Assembly: GCA_022508885.1 (NCBI GenBank)
Contig: JAFLUG010000008.1
Span: 1 to 46,078, forward strand
Reading direction: 5' to 3'
DNA from: Oscillospiraceae bacterium
Lineage (GTDB): Bacteria > Bacillota > Clostridia > Oscillospirales > Ruminococcaceae
DNA: 46,078 bases
Within the stretch, counting starts at the first letter, position 1. Every line of letters starts with the position of its first letter. Position numbers and translations under genes: made by a program. This document shows, piece by piece, positions 23,906 through 32,247 of this stretch. The notes below the pieces were generated by a model, which saw only the letters and a list, made by a program, of their open reading frames with translations, searched no databases and had not been told where the DNA came from.

Positions 23906-26035
23906 ATGGCAAAAATCGAACCCGGCATGGAATCGATGCTCGATATGTACTTCTTTGAAACAAACTCCCTGCTCGAGCAGCTCGACGAGATTCTGCTCAG
24001 AACCGAACAGGCAAACGCATTCGAGAATGACGACATTAAGGAAATATTCCGCATAATGCACACGATCAAGGGCTCTTCTGCAATGATGGGCTTTGACAAT
24101 CTTTCTGTTTTAGCGCATAAGGCGGAGGATATGTTCTTTGTTATCCGTGAAAACCCGGATGTTATCACCGACGTAAGCTTTGTCTACGATCTGGTTTTCC
24201 AGGTTTCAGACTCTTATAAGGCTCAGATAGAGGCTATCCAGAACAACGTTGGCGGAGAATACGAGCTGTTTGACTTCAGCGGACTTATAGACAAGCTGTT
24301 AAAGGCAAAGGATAAGCTTTCACACGAGGCAAACGGCGAGGCCGCGCCGGCCGGTTCTGCTTCGTCCGATTCCGGCAGCGCTCCGGCGTCCGCCGCGGGA
24401 GACGGAAAGGTATCCGTGCGCGTATTCTTTGAGGACGGCTGTCAGATGGAAAATCTGCGCGCGTTCCTTCTTATAAATACGATCCGCGATGAGTGCTCTT
24501 TCCTCGAGTTTTTCCCTGCCGATGTTGAGACCAATACCGAGTCCTCAAAGGAAATAGTAGACCACGGATTCCTTATCACGTTCTCAGCCAATGACGATAA
24601 GAATTATATACTGAAGCTGATAGAGACCGCTCTCAACGTTCAGTCGTACGAAGTCCTTTCAGACGGCGAAGCGGCCGAAGAAAAGACCGACGACGCTCCC
24701 CAGGCGGAAATTCCGCCCGAGCCTCCCGTAAATCTTCAGGTTGAAAAGCCCGTGGCTCCCGTTAAGGCCGCACCTCAGCCCGCGGCTCCCGCAACTCAGA
24801 ATGACGCGGCGATCGAAAAGGCTCAGGCTGCTGTTGCGGCTGCGAATCAGTCAAACGGTTCTCAGAAGCAGAGCCTTATCAGCGTAAACCTCGCAAAGCT
24901 CGACGCTCTGCATGATATCGTCGGCGAGATCATCACCACCGAGTCTATGGTTATCTCAAACCCCGACCTTGAGGGTCTTGAGCTTGAAAGCTTCAGCAAG
25001 GCGGCGCGCGACCTCAAAAAGCTCACAGGAGAGCTTCAGGATACAGTCATGTCCATCCGAATGGTTCCTCTTTCGGGAGTTTTCCAGAAGATGAACAGAA
25101 TTGTCCGCGATATGCGCAAAAAGCTGGGCAAGGACGTTGAGTTCGTAATAGAGGGTGAGGAGACCGAGGTAGACAAATCCATAGTAGACAACCTTCAGGA
25201 TCCGCTTATGCACCTTGTAAGAAACTGTATGGACCACGGCATCGAGGAAAATGTCGAGGACAGAATTGCCGCAGGAAAGCCCGCAAAGGGAACCCTTAAG
25301 CTTTCCGCGCAGAACTCCTCGGGAGAAGTAATCATCACAGTCTCGGACGACGGCGCCGGAATGGACCCCGAAAAATTATTGGCAAAAGCAAGACGTCAGG
25401 GTATACTTACAAAGCCTGAAAGTGAATATACTGAAAAAGAGATACAAAATCTCATTCTCCTTCCCGGCTTCTCTACAAACGAGCAGGTCACGGAGTTCAG
25501 CGGACGCGGCGTCGGCATGGACGTTGTCAAGGCAAACGTTGAAAAGTGCAACGGAACAATAACCGTTGAAAGCAAAAAGGGCGAAGGCACAACGTTTATC
25601 ATCAAGATACCGCTTACTCTCGCAATCATCGACGGTATGGAAATTACAGTCGGCGACATCGTATTTACCGTTCCTATCTCAACGATCCGCGAAAGCTTTA
25701 AGGTAGAGACCGAGCAGATCGTTTACGATACCGGCGGAAACGAAATGATAATGATAAGAGGCGTTTGCTATCCTATACTGCGTCTCCATGAAAAATTCCT
25801 TATTGAAAACGAGGTAAAGGCGCTCGAAGACGGAATATTGCTTCTTGTGGCTTCGGATAATAAGGATATATGTATTTTTGCCGATAAGCTGATCGGTGAA
25901 CAGCAGGTAGTAGTAAAGCCGTTCCCGAAATATCTTTCGCGCTACAATATCAAAGGCGAGGGACTTTCGGGCTGTACGATAATGGGCGACGGAAGCATTT
26001 CGCTTATCATCGACACAAACAATCTTGTCGGCTGA
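23906..26035 (+). CDS. cheA: chemotaxis histidine kinase CheA
   Basis: CheA phosphorylates CheY and CheB in response to receptor signals. The 709-residue protein has all five domains: P1 with phosphorylated His52 in MHTIKGSS, and a P2-like response-regulator docking domain (about 170-255). A Pro/Ala-rich linker (about 265-310), P3 dimerisation (SVNLAKLDALHDIVGEI, about 328) and P4 kinase with HLVRNCMDHG (N-box), DDGAGMD and GRGVGMDVVK follow. P5 is a CheW-like domain from about 570. It is the first gene of cheA-cheW-cheR-cheB, with 15 bases before cheW. Confidence 0.97.
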   Translation: MAKIEPGMESMLDMYFFETNSLLEQLDEILLRTEQANAFENDDIKEIFRIMHTIKGSSAMMGFDNLSVLAHKAEDMFFVIRENPDVITDVSFVYDLVFQVSDSYKAQIEAIQNNVGGEYELFDFSGLIDKLLKAKDKLSHEANGEAAPAGSASSDSGSAPASAAGDGKVSVRVFFEDGCQMENLRAFLLINTIRDECSFLEFFPADVETNTESSKEIVDHGFLITFSANDDKNYILKLIETALNVQSYEVLSDGEAAEEKTDDAPQAEIPPEPPVNLQVEKPVAPVKAAPQPAAPATQNDAAIEKAQAAVAAANQSNGSQKQSLISVNLAKLDALHDIVGEIITTESMVISNPDLEGLELESFSKAARDLKKLTGELQDTVMSIRMVPLSGVFQKMNRIVRDMRKKLGKDVEFVIEGEETEVDKSIVDNLQDPLMHLVRNCMDHGIEENVEDRIAAGKPAKGTLKLSAQNSSGEVIITVSDDGAGMDPEKLLAKARRQGILTKPESEYTEKEIQNLILLPGFSTNEQVTEFSGRGVGMDVVKANVEKCNGTITVESKKGEGTTFIIKIPLTLAIIDGMEITVGDIVFTVPISTIRESFKVETEQIVYDTGGNEMIMIRGVCYPILRLHEKFLIENEVKALEDGILLLVASDNKDICIFADKLIGEQQVVVKPFPKYLSRYNIKGEGLSGCTIMGDGSISLIIDTNNLVG

Positions 26036-26050
26036 GGAGGATAAAGGTTT

Positions 26051-26557
26051 ATGACAAATGACGTTATAAAAGAAGCTGTCGCGAAACAGCAGTCGGGAGA
26101 CAGAAAGCTCCTGGCCGATAATACCGTTCTGGGAAAGGTTATGACTTTCAATATCGGCGACCAGGTTTACGGAATAGAAATTCAGTATGTGACCGAAATT
26201 ATCGGCGTTCAGCCGATAACAAAGGTCCCGCACGTTCCGGATTATATTAAAGGTATAATAAACGTGCGTTCCAAGGTGGTTCCTGTTGTTGATATAAGAT
26301 CGCGCTTCGGAAAGCCGGAAATTCCGTATAACAGCAGAACCTGCATTATTACGCTGAGCTTTAACGAAACCTCTATCGGAATTATCGTAGACAGCGTAGC
26401 AGACGTTGAGGATATCCGCACAAGCGATATTTCCGCAACTCCCGAAAACAAGGGAGTAAACTCAAACGAGTTTATCCAGTATATGATACGCTCTGAAGAG
26501 AATACCACAAAGCTTATTCTTGACGTAGCAAAGCTTCTTGACGAACAGGAGAACTAA
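26051..26557 (+). CDS. cheW: chemotaxis coupling protein CheW
   Basis: CheW links receptors to CheA. The 168-residue protein contains TFNIGDQVYGIEIQYVTEI (about 34-52), the conserved VPHVPDYIKGIINVRSKVVPVVD near 60-83, and SIGIIVDSVADVEDI near 115-130. RBS GAGGA precedes the ATG at 26051. It lies between cheA and cheR with very short gaps. A ~30-residue N-terminal extension (NDVIKEAVAKQQSGDRKL) is longer than in many CheW proteins. Confidence 0.96.
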   Translation: MTNDVIKEAVAKQQSGDRKLLADNTVLGKVMTFNIGDQVYGIEIQYVTEIIGVQPITKVPHVPDYIKGIINVRSKVVPVVDIRSRFGKPEIPYNSRTCIITLSFNETSIGIIVDSVADVEDIRTSDISATPENKGVNSNEFIQYMIRSEENTTKLILDVAKLLDEQEN

Positions 26558-26563
26558 AAGCGT

Positions 26564-27391
26564 ATGGAAATAACCGATGCCGAATTTCAACGGCTTGTAA
26601 AATTTATATACGACAATTTCGGGATAAATCTGTCCGCAAAGCGTGTGCTTGTACAGGGCAGACTCGGAAATATGATTCGCGAGCGCGGATTTAAAAACTA
26701 TAATGAGTATATCGACGCCGTTATGAACGATAAAAGCGGCGCCGAGATCACCATTATATTGAATAAGCTCACCACAAACCACACGTTTTTTATGCGTGAG
26801 CCCGAGCATTATACATTTATGAAGGAAGTTATCCTTCCTTATATGAAATCGGTATGCACCGACCATGTATTAAGAATATGGAGCGCGGCTTGCTCGAGCG
26901 GCGAGGAAGTTTATACCATAGCTATGCTTATGGACGAATTTTTCGGCGCGGATAAAGCAAATTGGGATACAAGAATACTCGCTTCGGATATTTCCCAGAA
27001 CGTAATAGGAAAGGCGAAAACGGGAATCTATCAGGAAGAAGGAATGAAGGGTCTTTCAAACGAATGGAAGGCCAGGTATTTCAATAAGCTGAGCGACGGC
27101 AATTTTGAGATATGCCAGGCCATAAAAGACGAGGTTATTTTCAAGACGTTCAATCTTATGGACCCTATGCCGGATAAGTATAAGTCAAGGCCGTTCGATC
27201 TTATCTTCTGCCGTAATGTTATGATCTACTTTGACGCGCCGACAAAACAGGCGCTTGTAAACCGTTTTTATGACGTGTTAAAGCCCGGCGGATATTTTTA
27301 CATCGGTCACGCGGAAAGCATAAACAGACAGGAAACCAGTTTCGACTACATAAAGCCCGCAATTTACCGCAGACCCGAAAAACAGAAATAA
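26564..27391 (+). CDS. cheR: chemotaxis methyltransferase CheR
   Basis: CheR methylates glutamates on chemoreceptors using SAM. The 275-residue protein has the N-terminal helical domain, then TNHTFFMREPEHYTFM near 67-82. The SAM-binding fold contains RIWSAACSSGEEVYTIAM near 104-121, LASDISQNVIGKA near 145, and the catalytic-region DLIFCRNVMIYFD near 211-223. It ends GYFYIGHAESI near 250. It starts 7 bases after cheW stops. No chemoreceptor gene is present in the window. Confidence 0.97.
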   Translation: MEITDAEFQRLVKFIYDNFGINLSAKRVLVQGRLGNMIRERGFKNYNEYIDAVMNDKSGAEITIILNKLTTNHTFFMREPEHYTFMKEVILPYMKSVCTDHVLRIWSAACSSGEEVYTIAMLMDEFFGADKANWDTRILASDISQNVIGKAKTGIYQEEGMKGLSNEWKARYFNKLSDGNFEICQAIKDEVIFKTFNLMDPMPDKYKSRPFDLIFCRNVMIYFDAPTKQALVNRFYDVLKPGGYFYIGHAESINRQETSFDYIKPAIYRRPEKQK

Positions 27392-27430
27392 TAAAGCATT
27401 TTTATTCAGTTAGGAGAAAACGAGATAACT

Positions 27431-28510
27431 ATGAATAGAATAAAGCTTTTGGTAGTAGATGATTCTATACTATTCAGAGAGGTTCTCTCCCGCTATATAA
27501 AAAATGACAGCTCTATCGAGATCGTGGGAAAAGCGGGCGACGCATATTCTGCCCGTGATATGATACTTAAATACGAGCCGGATGTTATGACGCTCGATAT
27601 CGAAATGCCGAAAATGGACGGAATAGCTTTTTTGAAAAAGCTTCTTCCGCAGTATTATATTCCCACTATCGTCGTTTCATCTTCCGAAAAGCAGAAGAAG
27701 GATTGCCTGAGCGCGGGAGCTGTCGATTTTCTGACAAAACCCTCAAACCAATCGGGTAAAAATATCGAGGCTTTTGCCGCGGATCTGTGCAACGCCATAC
27801 ACAGAGCCTACAATAAATCCAATAATTCATCACCAAAGACAGATGTTAAAGAACCCGAGCAAAAGCCCGCGGAAAACAAAGCCAAACCGCAGAATAATGA
27901 TACCACCGATAAAAGGCCGAAGACCCGCTCAAAGATTATAAGGTCAAACGCGATAATCGCGCTTGGAGCTTCTACGGGAGGCACCGAGGCGCTTGTCAAG
28001 GTAGTAAAGGAATTTCCGGCCGATACTCCTCCAGTTCTTATCGTACAGCATATGCCTGCGGGATTTACAAAGATGTATGCCGAAAGGCTTGACAGAATCT
28101 GTAAAATGGATGTAAAAGAGGCAGAGGACGGCGACAGACTGAGAAAAGGTCTGATCATTCTCGGTGCGGGAGAATTTCAGCTTCGCCTTCAAAAAGACAA
28201 CAAAGGCTATTATGTAAGCTCCAAGCCGGGAGAAAGAGTATCGGGACATTGTCCCTCGGTAGATGTTTTGTTCAATTCTGTGGCAGAAGCGGCAGGTCCG
28301 GACGCCATAGGCGCAATTTTTACCGGAATGGGACGAGACGGCGCGGACGGACTTCTTAAGATGCGAAAAGCGGGAGCTTTTACTATCGGACAGGATAAAG
28401 AGACTTGCGTGGTTTACGGAATGCCCATGGAGGCGTATAATATCGGCGCGGTTGAGGTTCAGGCTCCGCTTGAGCAAATCGCAAAGATAATTCTTGACGA
28501 TCTATTATAA
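27431..28510 (+). CDS. cheB: chemotaxis response regulator / methylesterase CheB
   Basis: CheB removes receptor methyl groups once phosphorylated by CheA. The 359-residue protein has a receiver domain (VVDDS at 8-12, phosphorylated Asp56 in MTLDIEMP), a charged linker (about 130-170), then the methylesterase domain. Its catalytic residues are Ser in GASTGG near 180, His in QHMPAGF near 202 and Asp in GMGRDGADG near 300. AGGAGA is 13 bases before the ATG, a longer spacing than usual. A strong terminator overlaps the stop codon. cheY, cheC and cheD are not in this operon. Confidence 0.97.
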   Translation: MNRIKLLVVDDSILFREVLSRYIKNDSSIEIVGKAGDAYSARDMILKYEPDVMTLDIEMPKMDGIAFLKKLLPQYYIPTIVVSSSEKQKKDCLSAGAVDFLTKPSNQSGKNIEAFAADLCNAIHRAYNKSNNSSPKTDVKEPEQKPAENKAKPQNNDTTDKRPKTRSKIIRSNAIIALGASTGGTEALVKVVKEFPADTPPVLIVQHMPAGFTKMYAERLDRICKMDVKEAEDGDRLRKGLIILGAGEFQLRLQKDNKGYYVSSKPGERVSGHCPSVDVLFNSVAEAAGPDAIGAIFTGMGRDGADGLLKMRKAGAFTIGQDKETCVVYGMPMEAYNIGAVEVQAPLEQIAKIILDDLL

Positions 28511-28543
28511 TAAGGAACGGTTTGTACCGCTCCTTATTTTTTT
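28509..28543 (+). terminator. Rho-independent terminator of the che operon
   Basis: AATAAGGAACGG and CCGCTCCTTATT pair (one mismatch) around TTTGTA, followed by TTTTTT. It insulates the origin region from che transcription. Confidence 0.9.
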
Positions 28544-29160
28544 ATATATAATTAAGATAAATGAGAAAATTTCTACCATTTTTTGATTTCAACATTAAAC
28601 ACAGAAAAGTGCAAAAAATTTTTTTCCACCATAGTTTATACAAACATTCAACTTCAATAATATAATATTTAACTCTGGAAAAGCTTTAAAATAAAGATAA
28701 TTTAAACATTTTCAACGTAGTTTTCAACAAAAAGTCAAATATATCTTTATTTTTGTTCAAAAATTTTTAAATTATCTCACTAAAATTTTTTAAACGTGAG
28801 GTTTTCAACAAAAATAAATTTAACTAAAAAATAAAGCGCGATTTCATGCCAAATTTGAAAAATACAATTTGTAATATTTTTATTCATTAAAATCATAATT
28901 GAATATTATTCTATATTTTTTTATCAAAAAGTCCCATATTTAAAAGAGTTTTTCACATTTTCAACCGAGTTTTCAACTAAAATCCGAATTTATCAAATAG
29001 TATATTCAAAAAATGATTTTTCAATAAATAATTGTTTAAAGACGTTGAATACAGTTAATTAAACAAAAATAAAGTTATATAATTTATTTAATAACTTAAT
29101 TTAATCCGATTTTTGTTGAATTTTCACATATTGGTGACGGTTTTACCTTACTTTTTTTCC
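28544..29160. other. probable chromosomal replication origin (oriC) with atypical DnaA boxes
   Basis: This ~620-bp stretch is very AT-rich, holds no convincing gene and directly precedes dnaA. TTTTCAAC occurs exactly at 28709, 28721, 28802, 28958 and 28970 on the plus strand. Related forms are TTTTCCACC (28622) and TTTTTCACA (28949). Four of the five exact motifs form two pairs with the same 12-base period, inside a ~30-bp repeat copied 249 bp apart. The canonical TTATCCACA box was not seen. AT-rich tracts near 28860-29100 could be the unwinding element. Confidence 0.8.
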
Positions 29161-29189
29161 TTGCAAAAAATTACAGTTTATGATATAAT
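29161..29189 (+). promoter_or_regulatory. sigma-A promoter of dnaA
   Basis: TTGCAA (29161-29166), 17-bp spacer, TATAAT (29184-29189). It lies downstream of the presumed DnaA boxes and 44 bases before the dnaA start. Confidence 0.85.
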
Positions 29190-29232
29190 TATTATAAGTA
29201 AAAATATGTATCATACAGAAATGGTGAAAAAA

Positions 29233-30594
29233 ATGAGTTCTTTATCCTCTCTTTCGGATATTTATAAGCATGTTGTGGATAACTGCATGGAAGAATATAA
29301 CGACCTGTCAAACTCTGCGAGAGCTTTGTGGCTCGATCCGCTTGTCCCGATAAAAATGGACGGGTCTACGTTTGTTCTTGCCGCTGAAACAGAGTTTCAG
29401 AGGGATACGCTTAACGATCTGTGGCTTGTAAGAATTGAAGAACAGCTCAGAAAAGTTCTCGGAGTTCCGATGAAAGTCGAAATAATTGTAGACAATAATC
29501 TTTCCGCGAGAAAGCCCGTTATTTCCGAAGTGATCAAAGCCGAGTCTGTCAACGAAGCCGCGCAGGTCATTGATAAGAAAATAACCTATACATTTGATAA
29601 CTTTATCGTCGGACCGTCAAACAATCTTGCGTTCGCAGCGGCTAAGTCTGTTTCCAAAAAACAGCACGAGCGCTATAATCCTTTGTTTATTTACGGAGAT
29701 TCGGGACTTGGAAAAACTCATCTGCTCTCCGCTATAAAGTCCGAAATGCAGAAAAACTATCCCGGGATAAACATTATTTATATACCCGCGGAAACATTTA
29801 CAAACGAATTTTTGCATTCTATCTCAAATAATACAGTAGAGAAGTTTGACGATAAATATCGCGGAGCTGACGCTCTCCTTATAGACGATATACAGTTTAT
29901 CGCCGGTAAGGAACAGACCGAGGAAAAATTCTTCCATATATTCAATGAGCTTTATAATCAGAATAAGATTATTGTACTTACCTCTGACCGTCCCGCAAAG
30001 GAAATAAAATCTATTTCCGACAGACTGAAAACAAGATTTAGTTCCGGACTTATCGCGGACGTAAAGCCGCCGGAGTATGAGACCCGCCTTGCAATTATTC
30101 AGCGTAAAGCGGAGCTGCTCAATTTTTCGATCTCAGACGATGTTATTGATTATATAGCAACAAAGCTAAAAAGCAATATCCGTCAGATTGAGGGAGTTGT
30201 TACCAAGCTTAACGCGCTTTATGTCGTATCCCAGGTAAAGCCCTCAATAACTGTCGCGCAGAATGTGATAAACGATATTGTAACAGACCATCAGCCTATA
30301 CCTATTACGGTCGATAAGATAATAAGCGAGGTCAGCAAGATATATAATATCGAGCCTGAGGAAATGCGTTCTCAGCGCAGAACCGCAAACATTTCGCTGG
30401 CCCGTAAGGTCGCTATTTACGTTATTCAGGAAGTAACCGGTCTTCCTTATGAAAGCATAGGACAGGAATTTAACGGAAGAGATCATTCTACCGTTGTTTA
30501 CGCGATAAAGTCCGTAAAGGAAGAAATGGAACACGACAGCGGCTTTAAGTCGATAGTCGAGGATATAATAAAGAATATCAAGACCAACCAGTAA
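29233..30594 (+). CDS. dnaA: chromosomal replication initiator DnaA
   Basis: DnaA binds origin boxes and opens the duplex. The start at 29233 (MSSLSSLSDI) gives 453 residues, the normal length, and has GGTGA 5 bases upstream; 29221 is an alternative, and the longer frame crosses the promoter. Domain I is about 1-85. The AAA+ domain has Walker A GDSGLGKT (155-162), Walker B LLIDDIQF (about 218) and sensor 1 LTSDRPAKEI. The C-terminal DNA-binding domain has ISLARKVAIYVIQEVTG and the signature GRDHSTV near 415. In its recognition helix, LPYESIG replaces the more usual SLPKIG, and HST replaces HTT. This fits the atypical box sequence. Confidence 0.97.
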   Translation: MSSLSSLSDIYKHVVDNCMEEYNDLSNSARALWLDPLVPIKMDGSTFVLAAETEFQRDTLNDLWLVRIEEQLRKVLGVPMKVEIIVDNNLSARKPVISEVIKAESVNEAAQVIDKKITYTFDNFIVGPSNNLAFAAAKSVSKKQHERYNPLFIYGDSGLGKTHLLSAIKSEMQKNYPGINIIYIPAETFTNEFLHSISNNTVEKFDDKYRGADALLIDDIQFIAGKEQTEEKFFHIFNELYNQNKIIVLTSDRPAKEIKSISDRLKTRFSSGLIADVKPPEYETRLAIIQRKAELLNFSISDDVIDYIATKLKSNIRQIEGVVTKLNALYVVSQVKPSITVAQNVINDIVTDHQPIPITVDKIISEVSKIYNIEPEEMRSQRRTANISLARKVAIYVIQEVTGLPYESIGQEFNGRDHSTVVYAIKSVKEEMEHDSGFKSIVEDIIKNIKTNQ

Positions 30595-30616
30595 AAGCAA
30601 AATACAAAAAGTCTTT

Positions 30617-30667
30617 GAGAAAGGGGTTTGGGGAAAAGCCCTTTCTTCAGAAAGGGTTTTCCCCAAA
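30617..30667 (+). promoter_or_regulatory. alternative hairpins between dnaA and dnaN
   Basis: Three arms can pair in two exclusive ways. GAGAAAGGG (30617-30625) can pair with CCCTTTCTTC (30639-30648). The same CCCTTTC (within TTTGGGGAAAAGCCCTTTC, 30627-30645) can instead pair with GAAAGGG inside a longer stem ending CCCCAAA at 30667. No T-run follows, so it is not a classical terminator. It could be an attenuator or processing site between dnaA and dnaN. The rest of the 259-bp gap is AT-rich without a clear promoter. Confidence 0.5.
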
Positions 30668-30853
30668 AAATACAGATAAAATTTTGTCAACTGATTTAAA
30701 CTGTGATTCAACATAAAAAATTGAAAATTTGTTTTGAAAGTTTGGCTTTGCTGCTGAGCTTACAGACATTCCACAGTTTAAACCGACCTTATTATTATTA
30801 TTAAAAAGATAATTATATATTTTTGAAAAGACCGAAAACCGAGGAGAGAAAAA

Positions 30854-31954
30854 ATGAAATTTTCGTGCTCTAATGATCTGATACTCGACGCGTTTCAGAC
30901 AACTGCCAAGGCTTCAAGCTCCAAATCGACGATCCCAGCGCTTGAAGGGTTGCTGCTCGAGCTTACCGATAATATTCTTGTTATAACAGGATATAATCTT
31001 GAAATAGGAATACGCACGGAGATAGAAGTTTCCGGTTCGGAAAACGGATGCGCTGTTTTAAACGCGCGTACTCTCTGCGATATAACAAGAAAAATGCCTT
31101 CGGGTATAATAATGTTTGAGATAAACGAGGGTAAGGACGCTAAGATCTCATGCGGCTCGGTTGAATTTGCCATAAGCTGCACTCGCTCCGATGAATATCC
31201 TACTCTTCCGGATATGAGTCTGGGAAAGGGATTTACCGTTTCACAGCCTGTTCTTAAGAGTATGATAAATCAGACGAAGTATGCCTGCGCGACAGTTGAT
31301 ACAAAACCGGCGTTTATGGGCTGTAAGTTTGAAATAAACGATAATGTTCTTAACGTTGCCGCAACCGACACTGTAAGAGTTGCTCTTCGTCAGGAAAATA
31401 TCGAATATGAAAATATAGATTTTATCGTTCCGAGTAAGACTCTTGACGAGCTTACGCATATTCTTTCAGATAATAAAGAAGATAATGTAAAGATAAGCGT
31501 AGAAAAAAATCAGGTTTCGTTTGAGGTCGGAAAATATATAATGATCTCCCGTCTGTTAAACGGAGATTTTCTTGATTATAAAAAGTTTATAAGCTGTGAT
31601 GAAAGCGTTTTTGCCGAAGTAAAATGCTCGAAGATAATTGAAATGCTTGACAGAGCGCTTTTGGTCATAAACGATAAAAACCGTTTGCCTTTAAGGTGCG
31701 AGTTTTCATCGGACAGTATGGCAATTTCATGTCAGTCGGCTCTCGGAAAGATAAACGATAAAATAAATATAAAATACGGCGGAGAGCCTATAACAATAGG
31801 ATTTAATGTTAAGTTTATGCTTGACGCGTTTCGTGCCTGTGATACGGAAGAAGCAAAGATAATCTTTACAGGCTCGTCGACCTCTCACATTCTTATAGTT
31901 CCGAAAGACGGCAGAAGCTTTACGTTTTTGCTTGTTCCTATGAGATTAAGATGA
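30854..31954 (+). CDS. dnaN: DNA polymerase III beta sliding clamp
   Basis: The 366-residue protein is the ring-shaped clamp that holds the polymerase on DNA. It has the three-fold repeated clamp fold: MKFSCSNDLILDAFQTTAKA at the N-terminus, the SEYPTLPD-like DEYPTLPDM near 115, and the C-terminal LVPMRLR, the family's conserved end (usually MPMRL). GGAGAG lies just before the ATG. It follows dnaA in the universal origin order and precedes yaaA and recF. It may be transcribed with dnaA, since no separate promoter was found. Confidence 0.97.
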   Translation: MKFSCSNDLILDAFQTTAKASSSKSTIPALEGLLLELTDNILVITGYNLEIGIRTEIEVSGSENGCAVLNARTLCDITRKMPSGIIMFEINEGKDAKISCGSVEFAISCTRSDEYPTLPDMSLGKGFTVSQPVLKSMINQTKYACATVDTKPAFMGCKFEINDNVLNVAATDTVRVALRQENIEYENIDFIVPSKTLDELTHILSDNKEDNVKISVEKNQVSFEVGKYIMISRLLNGDFLDYKKFISCDESVFAEVKCSKIIEMLDRALLVINDKNRLPLRCEFSSDSMAISCQSALGKINDKINIKYGGEPITIGFNVKFMLDAFRACDTEEAKIIFTGSSTSHILIVPKDGRSFTFLLVPMRLR

Positions 31955-32008
31955 GAGATTAAGATAAGAGATAAAGGTTAATATAAAATACAGATAAGGA
32001 AGGATAAT

Positions 32009-32245
32009 ATGGAAGAATTAAAAATAATGACACCTTTTATAAAGCTCGACCAGCTTGTTAAATTTGCGGGCTTTACCGAAACAGGCGCAAAGGCAAAAAT
32101 TCTTATTGACTTGGGAGAATTTAACGTAAACGGGATTTGCTGTACAAAGCGCGGAAAGAAAATAAAGCCCGGAGACGTTATCGAATACAAAAATAAAAAG
32201 TACAAGGTTGTTTATGACGGACAGGCTGAGGAAGCAGCCGAATAA
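32009..32245 (+). CDS. yaaA: S4-domain RNA-binding protein (YaaA/RlbA type)
   Basis: This 78-residue protein is one S4 RNA-binding domain: IKLDQLVKFAGFTETGAKAKILIDLGEFNVNG, then KRGKKIKPGDVIEY. In Bacillus the homologue lies between dnaN and recF and affects ribosome assembly. The position here is the same: 54 bases after dnaN and 2 bases before recF. AAGGA precedes the ATG. It ends with a short acidic tail (EEAAE). Confidence 0.93.
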   Translation: MEELKIMTPFIKLDQLVKFAGFTETGAKAKILIDLGEFNVNGICCTKRGKKIKPGDVIEYKNKKYKVVYDGQAEEAAE

Positions 32246-32247
32246 AA

